From the NCBI GenBank assembly GCA_030151135.1, contig JASLEQ010000081.1:1-6055 (forward strand): a stretch of DNA of 6,055 nucleotides, read 5' to 3'. Under the pieces are notes generated by a model. The model searched no databases. It was not told where the DNA came from and worked only from the letters and a program-made list of their open reading frames with translations. Of this stretch, positions 1 to 5,714 are shown piece after piece; position 1 is the first letter of the stretch; every line of letters starts with the position of its first letter. This DNA is from Candidatus Sulfotelmatobacter sp. GTDB taxonomy: Bacteria > Acidobacteriota > Terriglobia > Terriglobales > SbA1. The translations under genes were made by a program, and so were the position numbers.

Positions 1-1308
1 CCCTCTTCTCGGAAAGAACGGTGATAGGTCGTCACGGCACCGACACCGTTACTGTTGACCGGCATCGTGTAAAGCCCAATATCGCTTGCGGCTGGGGAGT
101 AAGGGCTGTCGGACCCGAAACCCCAAGCTGCGTACAACTGGGCGCCGTCGGCAGACCACTGAAGTGAGTTTCCTACCTCATCCCCTAAGGTTCCTTGCGT
201 GGAAGAGCGCTCAACGGCGTCGTCGTACACTCCGACCGAGCCAGAGCCAAATTCTCCGAAAGAGACTGCCAGGGTGTGGGGAGAGCCTGGTTGAACTTTA
301 ATATCTCCAGCGAGGTTGGGGTTGCCAGAGAACGAGTCTGTTCCCAAAGAAAACTGAATGTCGGGCGAGAGCGATGGGAGAGTCAAACGTTGGACGGTCG
401 CGCCGCCATCGATTACAACGTAAAGGTATTGACTGTCATCAGAGATGGCGAGGCCATAGGGGGCGGACGTGAGTGGCTGCGAACCGACGACTGATCCCGT
501 GACGGGGTCGACCACGGTGATGGTGTCTGGATTCGTGGATGCTGTACTGGGAACCGCTACATAGAGCTTTTTTCCTGCGGGATCCCAGGCGAGGTCCGTT
601 CCCTCTACGTTCATGACATTCAGATAGCTCATGGGAGCCGATCTGATTGTGAACGCAACAATGTTGGATGTGCCGCCGCCGGGCCCCGGATTCTGCACAG
701 CCACGTTCGCGGTGGCCGCGGAAGCCAGGTCGAATGCAGAAACCTGCGCCGTGAGGGAAGTTGTTGAAACAAAGGTGGTGGAGATTGCGTTACTGTTCCA
801 CTCGACGATGGAAGAGGCAATAAAACCGATACCCGAGACGGAGATGGTAAGCGAGGGGCTGTCGACGGAAGCGGAATTCGGTGTTATCGCAGTGATAGAT
901 GGGATGGGGTTTCCAATGGTGAAGGTGATGCTGCCGGATTTACCTCCACCGGGCGCAGGGTTTTGAACCAGAATATTTGCCGTCCCAACCGCGCTGAGAG
1001 CCGACGTGGAAACCTGGGCTGTAAGTGAGGTGCTCGACACGTAGGTGGTGGTTAAAGCTGCACCGTTCCAATCGATTACAGATGGCAGCAACAAATTCAG
1101 ACCCCGATACCGTGATCGTGAGCGCACCGCTGCCCGCAGTCGCAGAGTTTGGAGTGACCTTACTGATCGAAGGAACAGGATTTTGCTGGGAAGAGATGCC
1201 TTGTGATCCGCCTGATCCGCCGCAAGCGAGCGCGAAGCAGATGAACAGCAGCAAGAGGACGGAAAGGCGTCGATACGAATGGCGGCAGAAATCAAAAGAA
1301 AACGACAT
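1..1308 (-). CDS. Putative lipoprotein with two IPT/TIG domains and a YncE-like beta-propeller; 3' end outside window; frame broken by a 1-bp insertion
   Basis: Probably a surface or periplasmic lipoprotein; its ligand and role are unknown. The ATG at 1308 is chosen because a signal peptide follows at once: basic start, hydrophobic LSVLLLLFICF, then FALAC-GG, an imperfect lipobox with Cys29. A longer start at 1452 would bury this signal under 48 polar residues. No clear Shine-Dalgarno is visible. Reading from 1308, the frame stops at 940 (122 residues). Dropping one base at 1084-1085 restores a frame that is open to position 1, about 435 codons in total. It then encodes TIG 1 (about residues 43-132), TIG 2 (about 133-222) and, from about 226, propeller-like repeats such as LAWDPAGKKLYVAV, TITVVDPVTGSVVG and LAISDDSQYLYVV. 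TIG domains are immunoglobulin-like folds; in acidobacteria they commonly occur in secreted propeller proteins. The break may be a real mutation or a sequencing error. Confidence 0.8.
645..1182 (-). repeat. Two tandem IPT/TIG domain repeats within the lipoprotein gene
   Basis: Two copies of about 90 codons, at 912-1182 and 645-911, abut each other. Both begin NPxPSIxxxTPNSA, continue through a (T)I(T/S)VSG core and an (I/V)(D/E)WN turn, carry VS(S/T)TSLTAQVS, and end VQNPxPGGG followed by a short FTI strand. The similarity extends over the whole unit, which points to tandem duplication inside the gene. The second copy is intact. The first contains the frameshift, and the alignment of the two copies fixes where the frame changes. 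Confidence 0.85.
1084..1085 (-). other. Apparent +1 frameshift site (one extra G on the plus strand)
   Basis: On the coding (minus) strand the frame reads SGSEFVAA and then changes. Removing one C of the CC pair gives codons for VAASVIDWNG, which aligns with IASSIVEWNS in the second TIG copy. Upstream the correct reading is only in the first frame and downstream only in the second, with no stop from there to the window edge. The signal-peptide part and the propeller part are therefore separated by a single base. Confidence 0.8.
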
Positions 1309-1370
1309 AGAAGAGTTGGACCGGGGGGACTTAGCGGATTTCGGTCTGCCGCTGGATGGTAGCAGGAGTT

Positions 1371-1399
1371 CACTTTGACTTAAAGTGATCCGGGTCACT
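1371..1399. promoter_or_regulatory. Overlapping palindromes upstream of the lipoprotein gene, possible operator
   Basis: CACTTT-gactt-AAAGTG (1371-1387) is a perfect 6-bp inverted repeat. It overlaps AGTGATCCGGGTCACT (1384-1399), a 16-bp palindrome with one mismatched pair. Both sit 63-91 bp upstream of the chosen start at 1308, where a promoter or operator would be expected. The regulator is unknown and no convincing -35/-10 pair is visible. Chance or an RNA hairpin are alternatives. Confidence 0.3.
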
Positions 1400-1496
1400 G
1401 AAGAAGTGAATTGAAGCGGATAGGGATCAGTCTTTCTACTGCGCGAGCTCATGCGCTCGACGCGTTGGCAGACTAAGCCCTCTACCGCACTGCTGG

Positions 1497-4034
1497 TTAC
1501 TCTATGCGGAGGGCCTTCATGGGTTCGATGCTGGCGGCTCGTCGGGCTGGGATGAAACCGGCCAAAGCCGCAGAGACTGAGAGGACCAGTATGGCCCCGA
1601 TCAACGTGAGGGGGTCGTAGGTTTTGACTTCGTAGAGCTGAGTGCGCATGAGGCGTCCGCCGATGAGAGCGATCGGGATGCCTACGGCAAGGCCTACGGC
1701 GACCAGCACGAGGGAGCGGCGCATGAACATGGCCACGACGTGGCTGCGATCCGCGCCTAAGGCCATACGAACTCCGATCTCGTTGGTGCGGCGCGCTACC
1801 GAGTAGGAAGTGATGCCGTACAACCCGACCGAGGCAATCGCGAGCGCGACGAGGCCGAAGAGTCCGGTCAAGCGGGAGATCAGACGCTCGCCATTGAAGT
1901 TATCCGCGACCTGATAGTCGAGCGACTTGAAGTCAATCATGGTGAGATCGGGATTGATATTGGCGAGAGTGCGGCGGGCCATGGATTCGAGCGAGGCGGT
2001 GTCTCCGACGTATTGCAGGGTAATTGAGTTGGGATAGACAGAGCGACTCTCAGCCATGAAGAACTCACCAGCGGTGACATTGCGATTGAACTGGGTCATC
2101 GGGCGGAAATACATCGGACGCACTTCGTCACGCGGATTGGTGTATTTGGCGTCGGCGACGATGCCGACGATTTCAAAGTTGTTGGCGTACTTCTGGTCGA
2201 AAACGCCGAAGTGGTGTCCGATAGGATCCTCTTTAGGAAAGAATTTTTTGACGAATTTCTGATTCACGACGGCGACCATCTGCGAGGTAGCGGTGTCCTG
2301 ATCGGTGAAACCGCGGCCGCGGATGATGGGCTGGCCGATGGTTTGAAAGAACTGCGGGCTGACTCGGTCCCAGGAAGAGCCGGCGTTATCTTCCGGTCCG
2401 GGGGCGGGATGACCTTCGACAAAGACTTCTTCGCCCCAGTTGTTGCCTTCCAACACGCTGTATAGAGCTAGCCCGACGTTCTTGACGCCGGGGAGAGCTT
2501 TGAATTCATCCTCGACTTTCTGGTTAAGCGCTCCGATGGTTTGGAGATTGTATCCGGCACCCATGGGATCGAAATGAATGACGTAGCGGTTGGCCGTGGT
2601 AATGCCAAAATTCTGTTTTTCGAGATTGCGAAGAGTCTGCGTCATTAAGCCAGCGCCGACGAGCAGGACCAGAGAGAGTGCGCCCTGAAAAACGATCAGG
2701 GTTTTTTGCGGAAGCAGGGAGCGGTCTCCGGTGGAGCGATTCATGCCGCGCAGGGCTTCGGCGGGATCCGCGTGGCTGGAGATCCAGGCTGGGACGATGC
2801 CGAAGGCGACTCCTGTCGCGAGGGAGAGCAGGAATGCAAAGCCGAGGACGATGGGCGACGGCGTTGCGTCGATTGGCATTTGCGTGGCTTCGGGGAAGGC
2901 GAGATTGATAATCATGCGCGCGCCGACAAAGGCGATGCCGATTCCGAGAATGCCTCCGGCAACGGCGAGGAGCACGCTTTCGGTGAGAGCCTGCTTGATG
3001 AGCGAAGAGCGTTCGGCGCCGAGCGCGGTACGGATGGACGTTTCGCTCCGACGCGCGGTGCCACGGGCAAGAAGAAGATTGGCAATGTTGGCGCAGGCGA
3101 CGAGCAGAACCAACGCGGAAATCCAGGTGAGGAGATGAAGACCATCCCCAGTTCCCTGCTGAAGGTTCTGAATGCCTCCGCCGCCCGGCGTCAGAACCAC
3201 GTGCTGCTTGGGAATCTCCTTGTCGTTGCCGTTGAGGGTATAAGCGGGAATAGTTGCAAGCCACTGACGGAGGCTCGCGGAGATTTTGGCTTCGAGGGCC
3301 TTGGGAGCAACTCCAGGCTTGAGGCGACCGAGAGCGTACAGCCAGTTGGACTCGGCAACTTTCAGGATAGTAGTCTCGCCTTCAAGCACAGGCTCGGCAT
3401 TGAGGGGAATCCAGAAGGCGGGAGGATTGCTGTTGAGGCGGTCGCCGAAGAATCCCGGAGGCGCAATGCCGATGATGGTGACGGGATGGCTTTGGATGAA
3501 GAACGTAGAGCCGACGACATTGCGATCGGCGGCGTGGGCGGATTGCCAGGCGGCATAGCTCAGGACCGCGACAGGAGCGGCGCCGGGCACGTCGTCGGAG
3601 GGCTGGAACATGCGGCCCGCGTAGGCTCCGACGCCGAATGTGGAGAAATAGTTTCCGGAGACGTACTCGGTGCGCTCAGCCTTTGCGGCAGCGCTGCCCA
3701 CGCGCACGTTCATTATGCTGCCGCCGGACTGGAAGGCGGCGAGTTCTTCGAACTCCGGAGTGTTCTGCTGGATATGGCGGTAAAGATCGTAGGAGAAGAG
3801 ATCGAAGTCGCCATTGTCATTGATGAAGCCTCCGTTTACGCAGCAGTCGGCCTGATCGCCGATGCGGTAGAGGCTGGCCGGATTGGTCACTGGTAGCGAC
3901 TTGAGGAGGATCGCATGGACCAAGGTGAAGATGGCGGTATTCGCCCCGATGCCCAGCGAGATGGTCAGGATTACCGTGGCGGCGAAGCCGGGCGATTTGG
4001 CGAACTGGCGGAGGGCGAATTTGATGTTCGACAT
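1497..4034 (-). CDS. ADOP-family (MacB/FtsX-like) duplicated ABC permease, 845 aa, no ATPase domain
   Basis: Inner-membrane permease of the MacB/FtsX superfamily in the ADOP (acidobacterial duplicated orphan permease) arrangement; the substrate is unknown. Order: TM1 (about 18-40, with LGIGANTAIF), periplasmic MacB-type domain (about 48-290), FtsX core with TMs near 298-322, 352-376 and 394-416 and the cytoplasmic ETSIRTALGAER motif, a TM near 444-466, a second periplasmic domain (about 480-715), and a second FtsX core with TMs near 721-745, 773-795 and 808-830. The second core carries NEIGVRMALGADR and ends PARRAASIEPMKALRIE. No Walker A, Walker B or signature motif is present, and no ATPase gene is in the window. 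A Cys-Cys pair (64-65) lies in the first periplasmic domain. ATG 4034 is the only good start: an in-frame stop lies at 4080-4082, with no clear Shine-Dalgarno. Length and ends look complete for the family. Such proteins may work with an unlinked ATPase or as mechanotransmission partners; neither can be shown here. Confidence 0.93.
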   Translation of the reverse strand: MSNIKFALRQFAKSPGFAATVILTISLGIGANTAIFTLVHAILLKSLPVTNPASLYRIGDQADCCVNGGFINDNGDFDLFSYDLYRHIQQNTPEFEELAAFQSGGSIMNVRVGSAAAKAERTEYVSGNYFSTFGVGAYAGRMFQPSDDVPGAAPVAVLSYAAWQSAHAADRNVVGSTFFIQSHPVTIIGIAPPGFFGDRLNSNPPAFWIPLNAEPVLEGETTILKVAESNWLYALGRLKPGVAPKALEAKISASLRQWLATIPAYTLNGNDKEIPKQHVVLTPGGGGIQNLQQGTGDGLHLLTWISALVLLVACANIANLLLARGTARRSETSIRTALGAERSSLIKQALTESVLLAVAGGILGIGIAFVGARMIINLAFPEATQMPIDATPSPIVLGFAFLLSLATGVAFGIVPAWISSHADPAEALRGMNRSTGDRSLLPQKTLIVFQGALSLVLLVGAGLMTQTLRNLEKQNFGITTANRYVIHFDPMGAGYNLQTIGALNQKVEDEFKALPGVKNVGLALYSVLEGNNWGEEVFVEGHPAPGPEDNAGSSWDRVSPQFFQTIGQPIIRGRGFTDQDTATSQMVAVVNQKFVKKFFPKEDPIGHHFGVFDQKYANNFEIVGIVADAKYTNPRDEVRPMYFRPMTQFNRNVTAGEFFMAESRSVYPNSITLQYVGDTASLESMARRTLANINPDLTMIDFKSLDYQVADNFNGERLISRLTGLFGLVALAIASVGLYGITSYSVARRTNEIGVRMALGADRSHVVAMFMRRSLVLVAVGLAVGIPIALIGGRLMRTQLYEVKTYDPLTLIGAILVLSVSAALAGFIPARRAASIEPMKALRIE

Positions 4035-4130
4035 GGCTGAAGTATGGACGAGCGGGGAGGAATTGGGGAAGCGGGCGGTCTAGAAATTGTCTCCCAGCGA
4101 AGTGATGATACGGCAGCGATTCCAACATAT

Positions 4131-4193
4131 CGGCGTTCGACTCCGCCGTAGCTCCGCTTCGCTGCACTCTCGGACTCCGCTCAGCATCACATT
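4131..4193 (-). repeat. Probable degenerate copy of a dispersed acidobacterial intergenic repeat
   Basis: On the minus strand the segment contains GATGCTGAGCGGAGTCCGAG, then GCAGCGAAGCGGAGC and CGGCGGAGTCGAACG. This resembles the widespread intergenic repeat built on a CATCCTGAGCG-AGCGAAGGA core and GAGTCGAA that I recall from many acidobacterial genomes. Internally, plus-strand GACTCCGC occurs at 4139-4146 and again at 4173-4180, with GCTCCGC between (4151-4157). The match is from memory and is imperfect. Confidence 0.4.
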
Positions 4194-4245
4194 TTTCTGG
4201 GTCACACGGGAAACCCGCGCGAAAATATGGTTTGCAACTAAAACA

Positions 4246-4273
4246 AAAAGCTCTCGCTTTCACGAGAGCTTTT
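4246..4273 (-). terminator. Rho-independent terminator downstream of the OmpA-like gene
   Basis: A perfect 11-bp stem (AAAAGCTCTCG at 4246-4256 pairing with CGAGAGCTTTT at 4263-4273) closes a 6-nt loop. Read on the minus strand, the stem is followed by TTTTTGTTTT, a good U-tract. It lies about 100 bp past the OmpA-like stop at 4374 and before the ADOP start, so it should separate the two transcripts. In the plus direction the T-run is only four bases, so it is less likely to act that way. Confidence 0.85.
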
Positions 4274-4281
4274 CTGGGGGA

Positions 4282-4310
4282 GGGACTTTGGGCGAGGCGC
4301 CCATGGTCCC
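4282..4310. other. Long stem-loop in the 3' untranslated region of the OmpA-like gene
   Basis: GGGACTTTGGGCG (4282-4294) pairs with CGCCCATGGTCCC (4298-4310) around a 3-nt loop. Eleven of 13 positions are Watson-Crick pairs; the other two are one T:T mismatch and one T:G position. No T-tract follows, so it is not a terminator by itself. It sits just before the terminator in minus-strand transcription and could stabilise the mRNA end or be part of a palindromic repeat. Confidence 0.6.
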
Positions 4311-4336
4311 TAAAATGGTGTCAGGGCAAAGCCCAG

Positions 4337-4356
4337 GTGGCGGCTACCGCCGCCAC
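4337..4356. other. GC-rich hairpin just behind the OmpA-like stop codon
   Basis: GTGGCGGC (4337-4344) and GCCGCCAC (4349-4356) form a perfect 8-bp GC-rich stem with a TACC loop, 17 bp past the OmpA-like stop codon. There is no T-run, so termination here alone is unlikely. Possible roles are 3'-end protection or a REP-like element. Confidence 0.55.
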
Positions 4357-4373
4357 TGAGGGCCGCTCTTCCA

Positions 4374-5273
4374 TTATTTCGGTTGCTGCGGTTGATCGTT
4401 GGTCATCGCAGGAGCTGCGCCGTTGCTCGAGAGCTGCTCGAGATCATTCTTCAGCAGGCTGATTTCGACGCGGCCGCCATTGATGCGCTTGGTGGTCTTC
4501 GAAGCTTCATCGCTGGAGACTGGGGCGTTGCCCATGCCAACGAGGTAGATGCGATAGACCGGGATGTCATGCGTGAGAACGAGGTAGCGGACGACGGACT
4601 CGGCCATCTTCTGGGAAGTCTGGATTGCGGCCTGGCCTTTGCCGGACGAGAATCCCTGGACTTCGAAGATGTATCCGCGCTGACCCTTCACGCTGGACGC
4701 CATCTGGTCGATAGCATCCTTGGCATTCTTGCTGAGGACGCTCTGGCCGGGACGGAAGCGGATTTCGGTCTGGTTCGAGGCCTTGTACTGGTCGATGTTG
4801 GAGACCACGTTCTCAACGGTCTGAACGCGAGTCGTGACCTGCTGCGCCGACTGCTGCGCGGCGGTAGCTTTGTTGCCGGCGTCGATGGCGTGCTGGTCGG
4901 CTTCGTTCGCCTTGTCGGAGGCGAGCTTGATGCCAGCGGTGGCGCGGGAATCGACGTCTTTGATCTGCTTGCTGTTGCCGGCGGTCAGCTCATCGAGCTC
5001 GTTGACGCGGTCGCGGATCGGCTCGGTCTGCCGCTGTACATACTTTTTGCGGGCAAAGGGATTCACGCGTCCCCAGAAGCCTTCGCGGGAAGGAGCGGCC
5101 AGGGGTGCCTTGCCCGTGGCGTTGCCAGTGCTGCTGGAATCAGCGGATGAAGACTGAGTCTGCTGAGCCGCAGCGGGCTGAGATTGATCCGGGGAAGACG
5201 AGGTGTTCTGCGCAAGGGCCGGTATTGCGAGCACAGCAGCCAGTGGCAGGGCGATTACGAGACGGTGATTCAT
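4374..5273 (-). CDS. OmpA-like C-terminal domain envelope protein with coiled-coil region, 299 aa
   Basis: Exported envelope protein. The N-terminus is a signal peptide (LVIALPLAAVLAIPALA, cleavage probably near residue 21 or 22). A low-complexity Ser/Gln/Ala linker follows (about 23-60), then a heptad-like, Ala/Gln/Lys/Asp-rich helical stretch (about 80-160, probable coiled coil). The OmpA/MotB-like domain covers about 168-275: TEIRFRPGQSVLS, FEVQGFSSGKG, SQKMAESVVRYLV, IPVYRIYLVGMGNAPV and GGRVEI match its successive elements. OmpA-type domains normally bind diaminopimelate in peptidoglycan through the Asp of GHTD and the Arg of LSxxRA. Here the aligned residues appear to be Ser210 and Met223, and NRRVEI reads NGGRVEI, so canonical binding is doubtful. 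There is no beta-barrel sequence. The start is supported by a good GGAGG. It is divergent from the M20 gene and followed by its own terminator, so probably monocistronic. Confidence 0.9.
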   Translation of the reverse strand: MNHRLVIALPLAAVLAIPALAQNTSSSPDQSQPAAAQQTQSSSADSSSTGNATGKAPLAAPSREGFWGRVNPFARKKYVQRQTEPIRDRVNELDELTAGNSKQIKDVDSRATAGIKLASDKANEADQHAIDAGNKATAAQQSAQQVTTRVQTVENVVSNIDQYKASNQTEIRFRPGQSVLSKNAKDAIDQMASSVKGQRGYIFEVQGFSSGKGQAAIQTSQKMAESVVRYLVLTHDIPVYRIYLVGMGNAPVSSDEASKTTKRINGGRVEISLLKNDLEQLSSNGAAPAMTNDQPQQPK

Positions 5274-5282
5274 AGATGACTT

Positions 5283-5287
5283 CCTCC
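5283..5287 (-). promoter_or_regulatory. Shine-Dalgarno site of the OmpA-like gene
   Basis: GGAGG on the minus strand, followed by nine bases and then the ATG at 5273. It is the clearest ribosome binding site in the window and fixes the start codon; the other two minus-strand genes have no comparable site. Confidence 0.85.
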
Positions 5288-5330
5288 AAGTTTGGGGCGG
5301 TCGTTCGGGTTTAGCCTCTTCGCCACCCCG

Positions 5331-5346
5331 GCACGCTCTTGCGTGC
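5331..5346. other. Perfect hairpin in the leader of the OmpA-like gene
   Basis: GCACGC-TCTT-GCGTGC is a 6-bp perfect stem with a tetraloop, 43 bp upstream of the OmpA-like Shine-Dalgarno. If the promoter lies further upstream, it would form in the 5' leader and could affect mRNA stability or translation; as DNA it could instead be an operator. Confidence 0.4.
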
Positions 5347-5444
5347 TTGAAATTTGAATTGCGTCCGTGAAACTTAAAAGAGAGCCAGCGGACTCGCTGA
5401 GCCGGCCGGCGCTGACGCTACGCCTGGCCTCAAACTCCGGACAC

Positions 5445-5469
5445 CAGAATGCAATGGCGCCACATTCTG
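5445..5469. promoter_or_regulatory. Nested inverted repeat in the divergent region
   Basis: CAGAATG (5445-5451) and CATTCTG (5463-5469) are perfect inverted arms 11 bp apart, and the spacer contains the 8-bp palindrome TGGCGCCA (5455-5462). The position, 172 bp or more upstream of the OmpA-like start, would suit a regulator of either divergent gene. There is no direct evidence of function. Confidence 0.25.
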
Positions 5470-5564
5470 ACACTACAGGTCGGATGCCAAATCATGCCCG
5501 AAGGTTGAGCCGCTAAATGGTTGATAGATATGTATATTGTAGCGGTCGGATGGCGCGAGTGGGA

Positions 5565-5579
5565 GTTTGCGCTGCAAAC
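5565..5579. promoter_or_regulatory. Palindrome GTTTGC-gct-GCAAAC upstream of the M20 promoter
   Basis: A perfect 6-bp inverted repeat with a 3-bp spacer, centred about 44 bp before the likely transcription start of the M20 gene. The right arm extends to GCAAACGAC (5574-5582), which recurs as its exact reverse complement GTCGTTTGC at 5662-5670, downstream of the promoter. It may be a regulator site of the activator or looping kind; this is inference. Confidence 0.35.
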
Positions 5580-5600
5580 GACGGGTAATTTTGGCTGAGC

Positions 5601-5609
5601 TGATATAAA
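5601..5609 (+). promoter_or_regulatory. Extended -10 promoter element for the M20 peptidase gene
   Basis: TGATATAAA fits the extended -10 pattern TGnTATAAT with one mismatch. No good -35 box lies 16-18 bp upstream, which is tolerated in extended -10 promoters. Transcription would begin near 5616, about 100 bp before the peptidase start codon. Confidence 0.5.
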
Positions 5610-5615
5610 AAGTGC

Positions 5616-5632
5616 GTGCAAAACGGTTGCAC
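5616..5632. promoter_or_regulatory. Operator-like palindrome GTGCAAAACGGTTGCAC at the predicted +1
   Basis: GTGCAA and TTGCAC are perfect 6-bp inverted arms around AACGG. The TGCAA...CG...TTGCA layout resembles operators of LacI-family regulators, although the centre is one base longer than in the usual even-spaced sites. It begins at the predicted transcription start, a typical repressor position. No regulator gene is in the window. Confidence 0.4.
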
Positions 5633-5697
5633 TCGCGTGCTGGTGTAACGAATGGAACTTTGTCGTTTGCCATACAGTCCAGGGGGAACTTTGCGAT

Positions 5698-5712
5698 CGA
5701 TTCAGAGAATCG
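5698..5712 (+). other. Small hairpin directly before the M20 start codon
   Basis: CGATTC-aga-GAATCG is a perfect 6-bp inverted repeat ending two bases before the ATG at 5715. In the mRNA it would cover the place of the ribosome binding site, which has no strong Shine-Dalgarno. It could reduce initiation at 5715 or be coincidental. Confidence 0.35.
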
Positions 5713-5714
5713 GG

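Larger units (their letters stand above)
4035..4373. other. Intergenic region between the OmpA-like and ADOP genes
   Basis: This 339-bp gap has no credible gene; the open frames across it lack any recognisable protein features. From the OmpA-like stop towards the ADOP start it holds a GC-rich hairpin (4337-4356), a small GGGC-aaa-GCCC stem (4324-4334), a longer stem-loop (4282-4310), an intrinsic terminator (4246-4273), another short stem CGGG-aaa-CCCG (4207-4217) and a repeat-like stretch (about 4131-4193). The ADOP promoter should lie between the terminator and 4034, but I cannot point to a convincing one. Confidence 0.6.
5274..5714. other. Divergent intergenic region between the OmpA-like and M20 peptidase genes
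   Basis: This 441-bp gap has no credible gene. It should contain both promoters. From left to right: the OmpA-like ribosome binding site, a leader hairpin (5331-5346), a GC palindrome GCCGGCCGGC (5401-5410) flanked by CGCTGA direct repeats (5395-5400 and 5410-5415), a nested inverted repeat (5445-5469), an AT-rich patch (about 5520-5541) carrying a minus-strand TACAAT at 5536-5541, and the plus-strand promoter and palindromes described separately. The minus-strand promoter cannot be placed firmly: TACAAT resembles a -10 box but has no matching -35. Confidence 0.55.

Noticed and set aside
86..966. Plus-strand open frames (such as 86-301, 195-494 and 631-966) in the left part
   Set aside because: The minus strand encodes clear TIG and propeller repeats across the whole stretch, so these are shadows.
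1441..1463. Stem-loop GCGCGAGC / GCTCGaCGC behind the permease stop, as a terminator
   Set aside because: The stem has a bulge and no T-run follows in either direction, so termination is not supported.
2706..3896. A 396-codon open frame on the plus strand opposite the permease
   Set aside because: It is antisense to a well-supported membrane protein gene, is rich in Gly/Glu/Asp/Arg without any domain or membrane segment, and arises from the GC-rich codon use of the opposite strand.
3817..4263. A 148-codon minus-strand open frame overlapping the permease start
   Set aside because: It is out of frame with the permease, Arg/Pro/His-rich, and runs across the terminator and the repeat-like region.
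4383..5150. A 255-codon open frame on the plus strand opposite the OmpA-like gene
   Set aside because: It is antisense to a gene with signal peptide, Shine-Dalgarno and domain evidence, and its product shows no recognisable family.
5521..5545. TTGATA and nearby AT-rich bases as a plus-strand sigma70 promoter
   Set aside because: No -10-like box lies at the right distance; the extended -10 at 5601-5609 is a better candidate.
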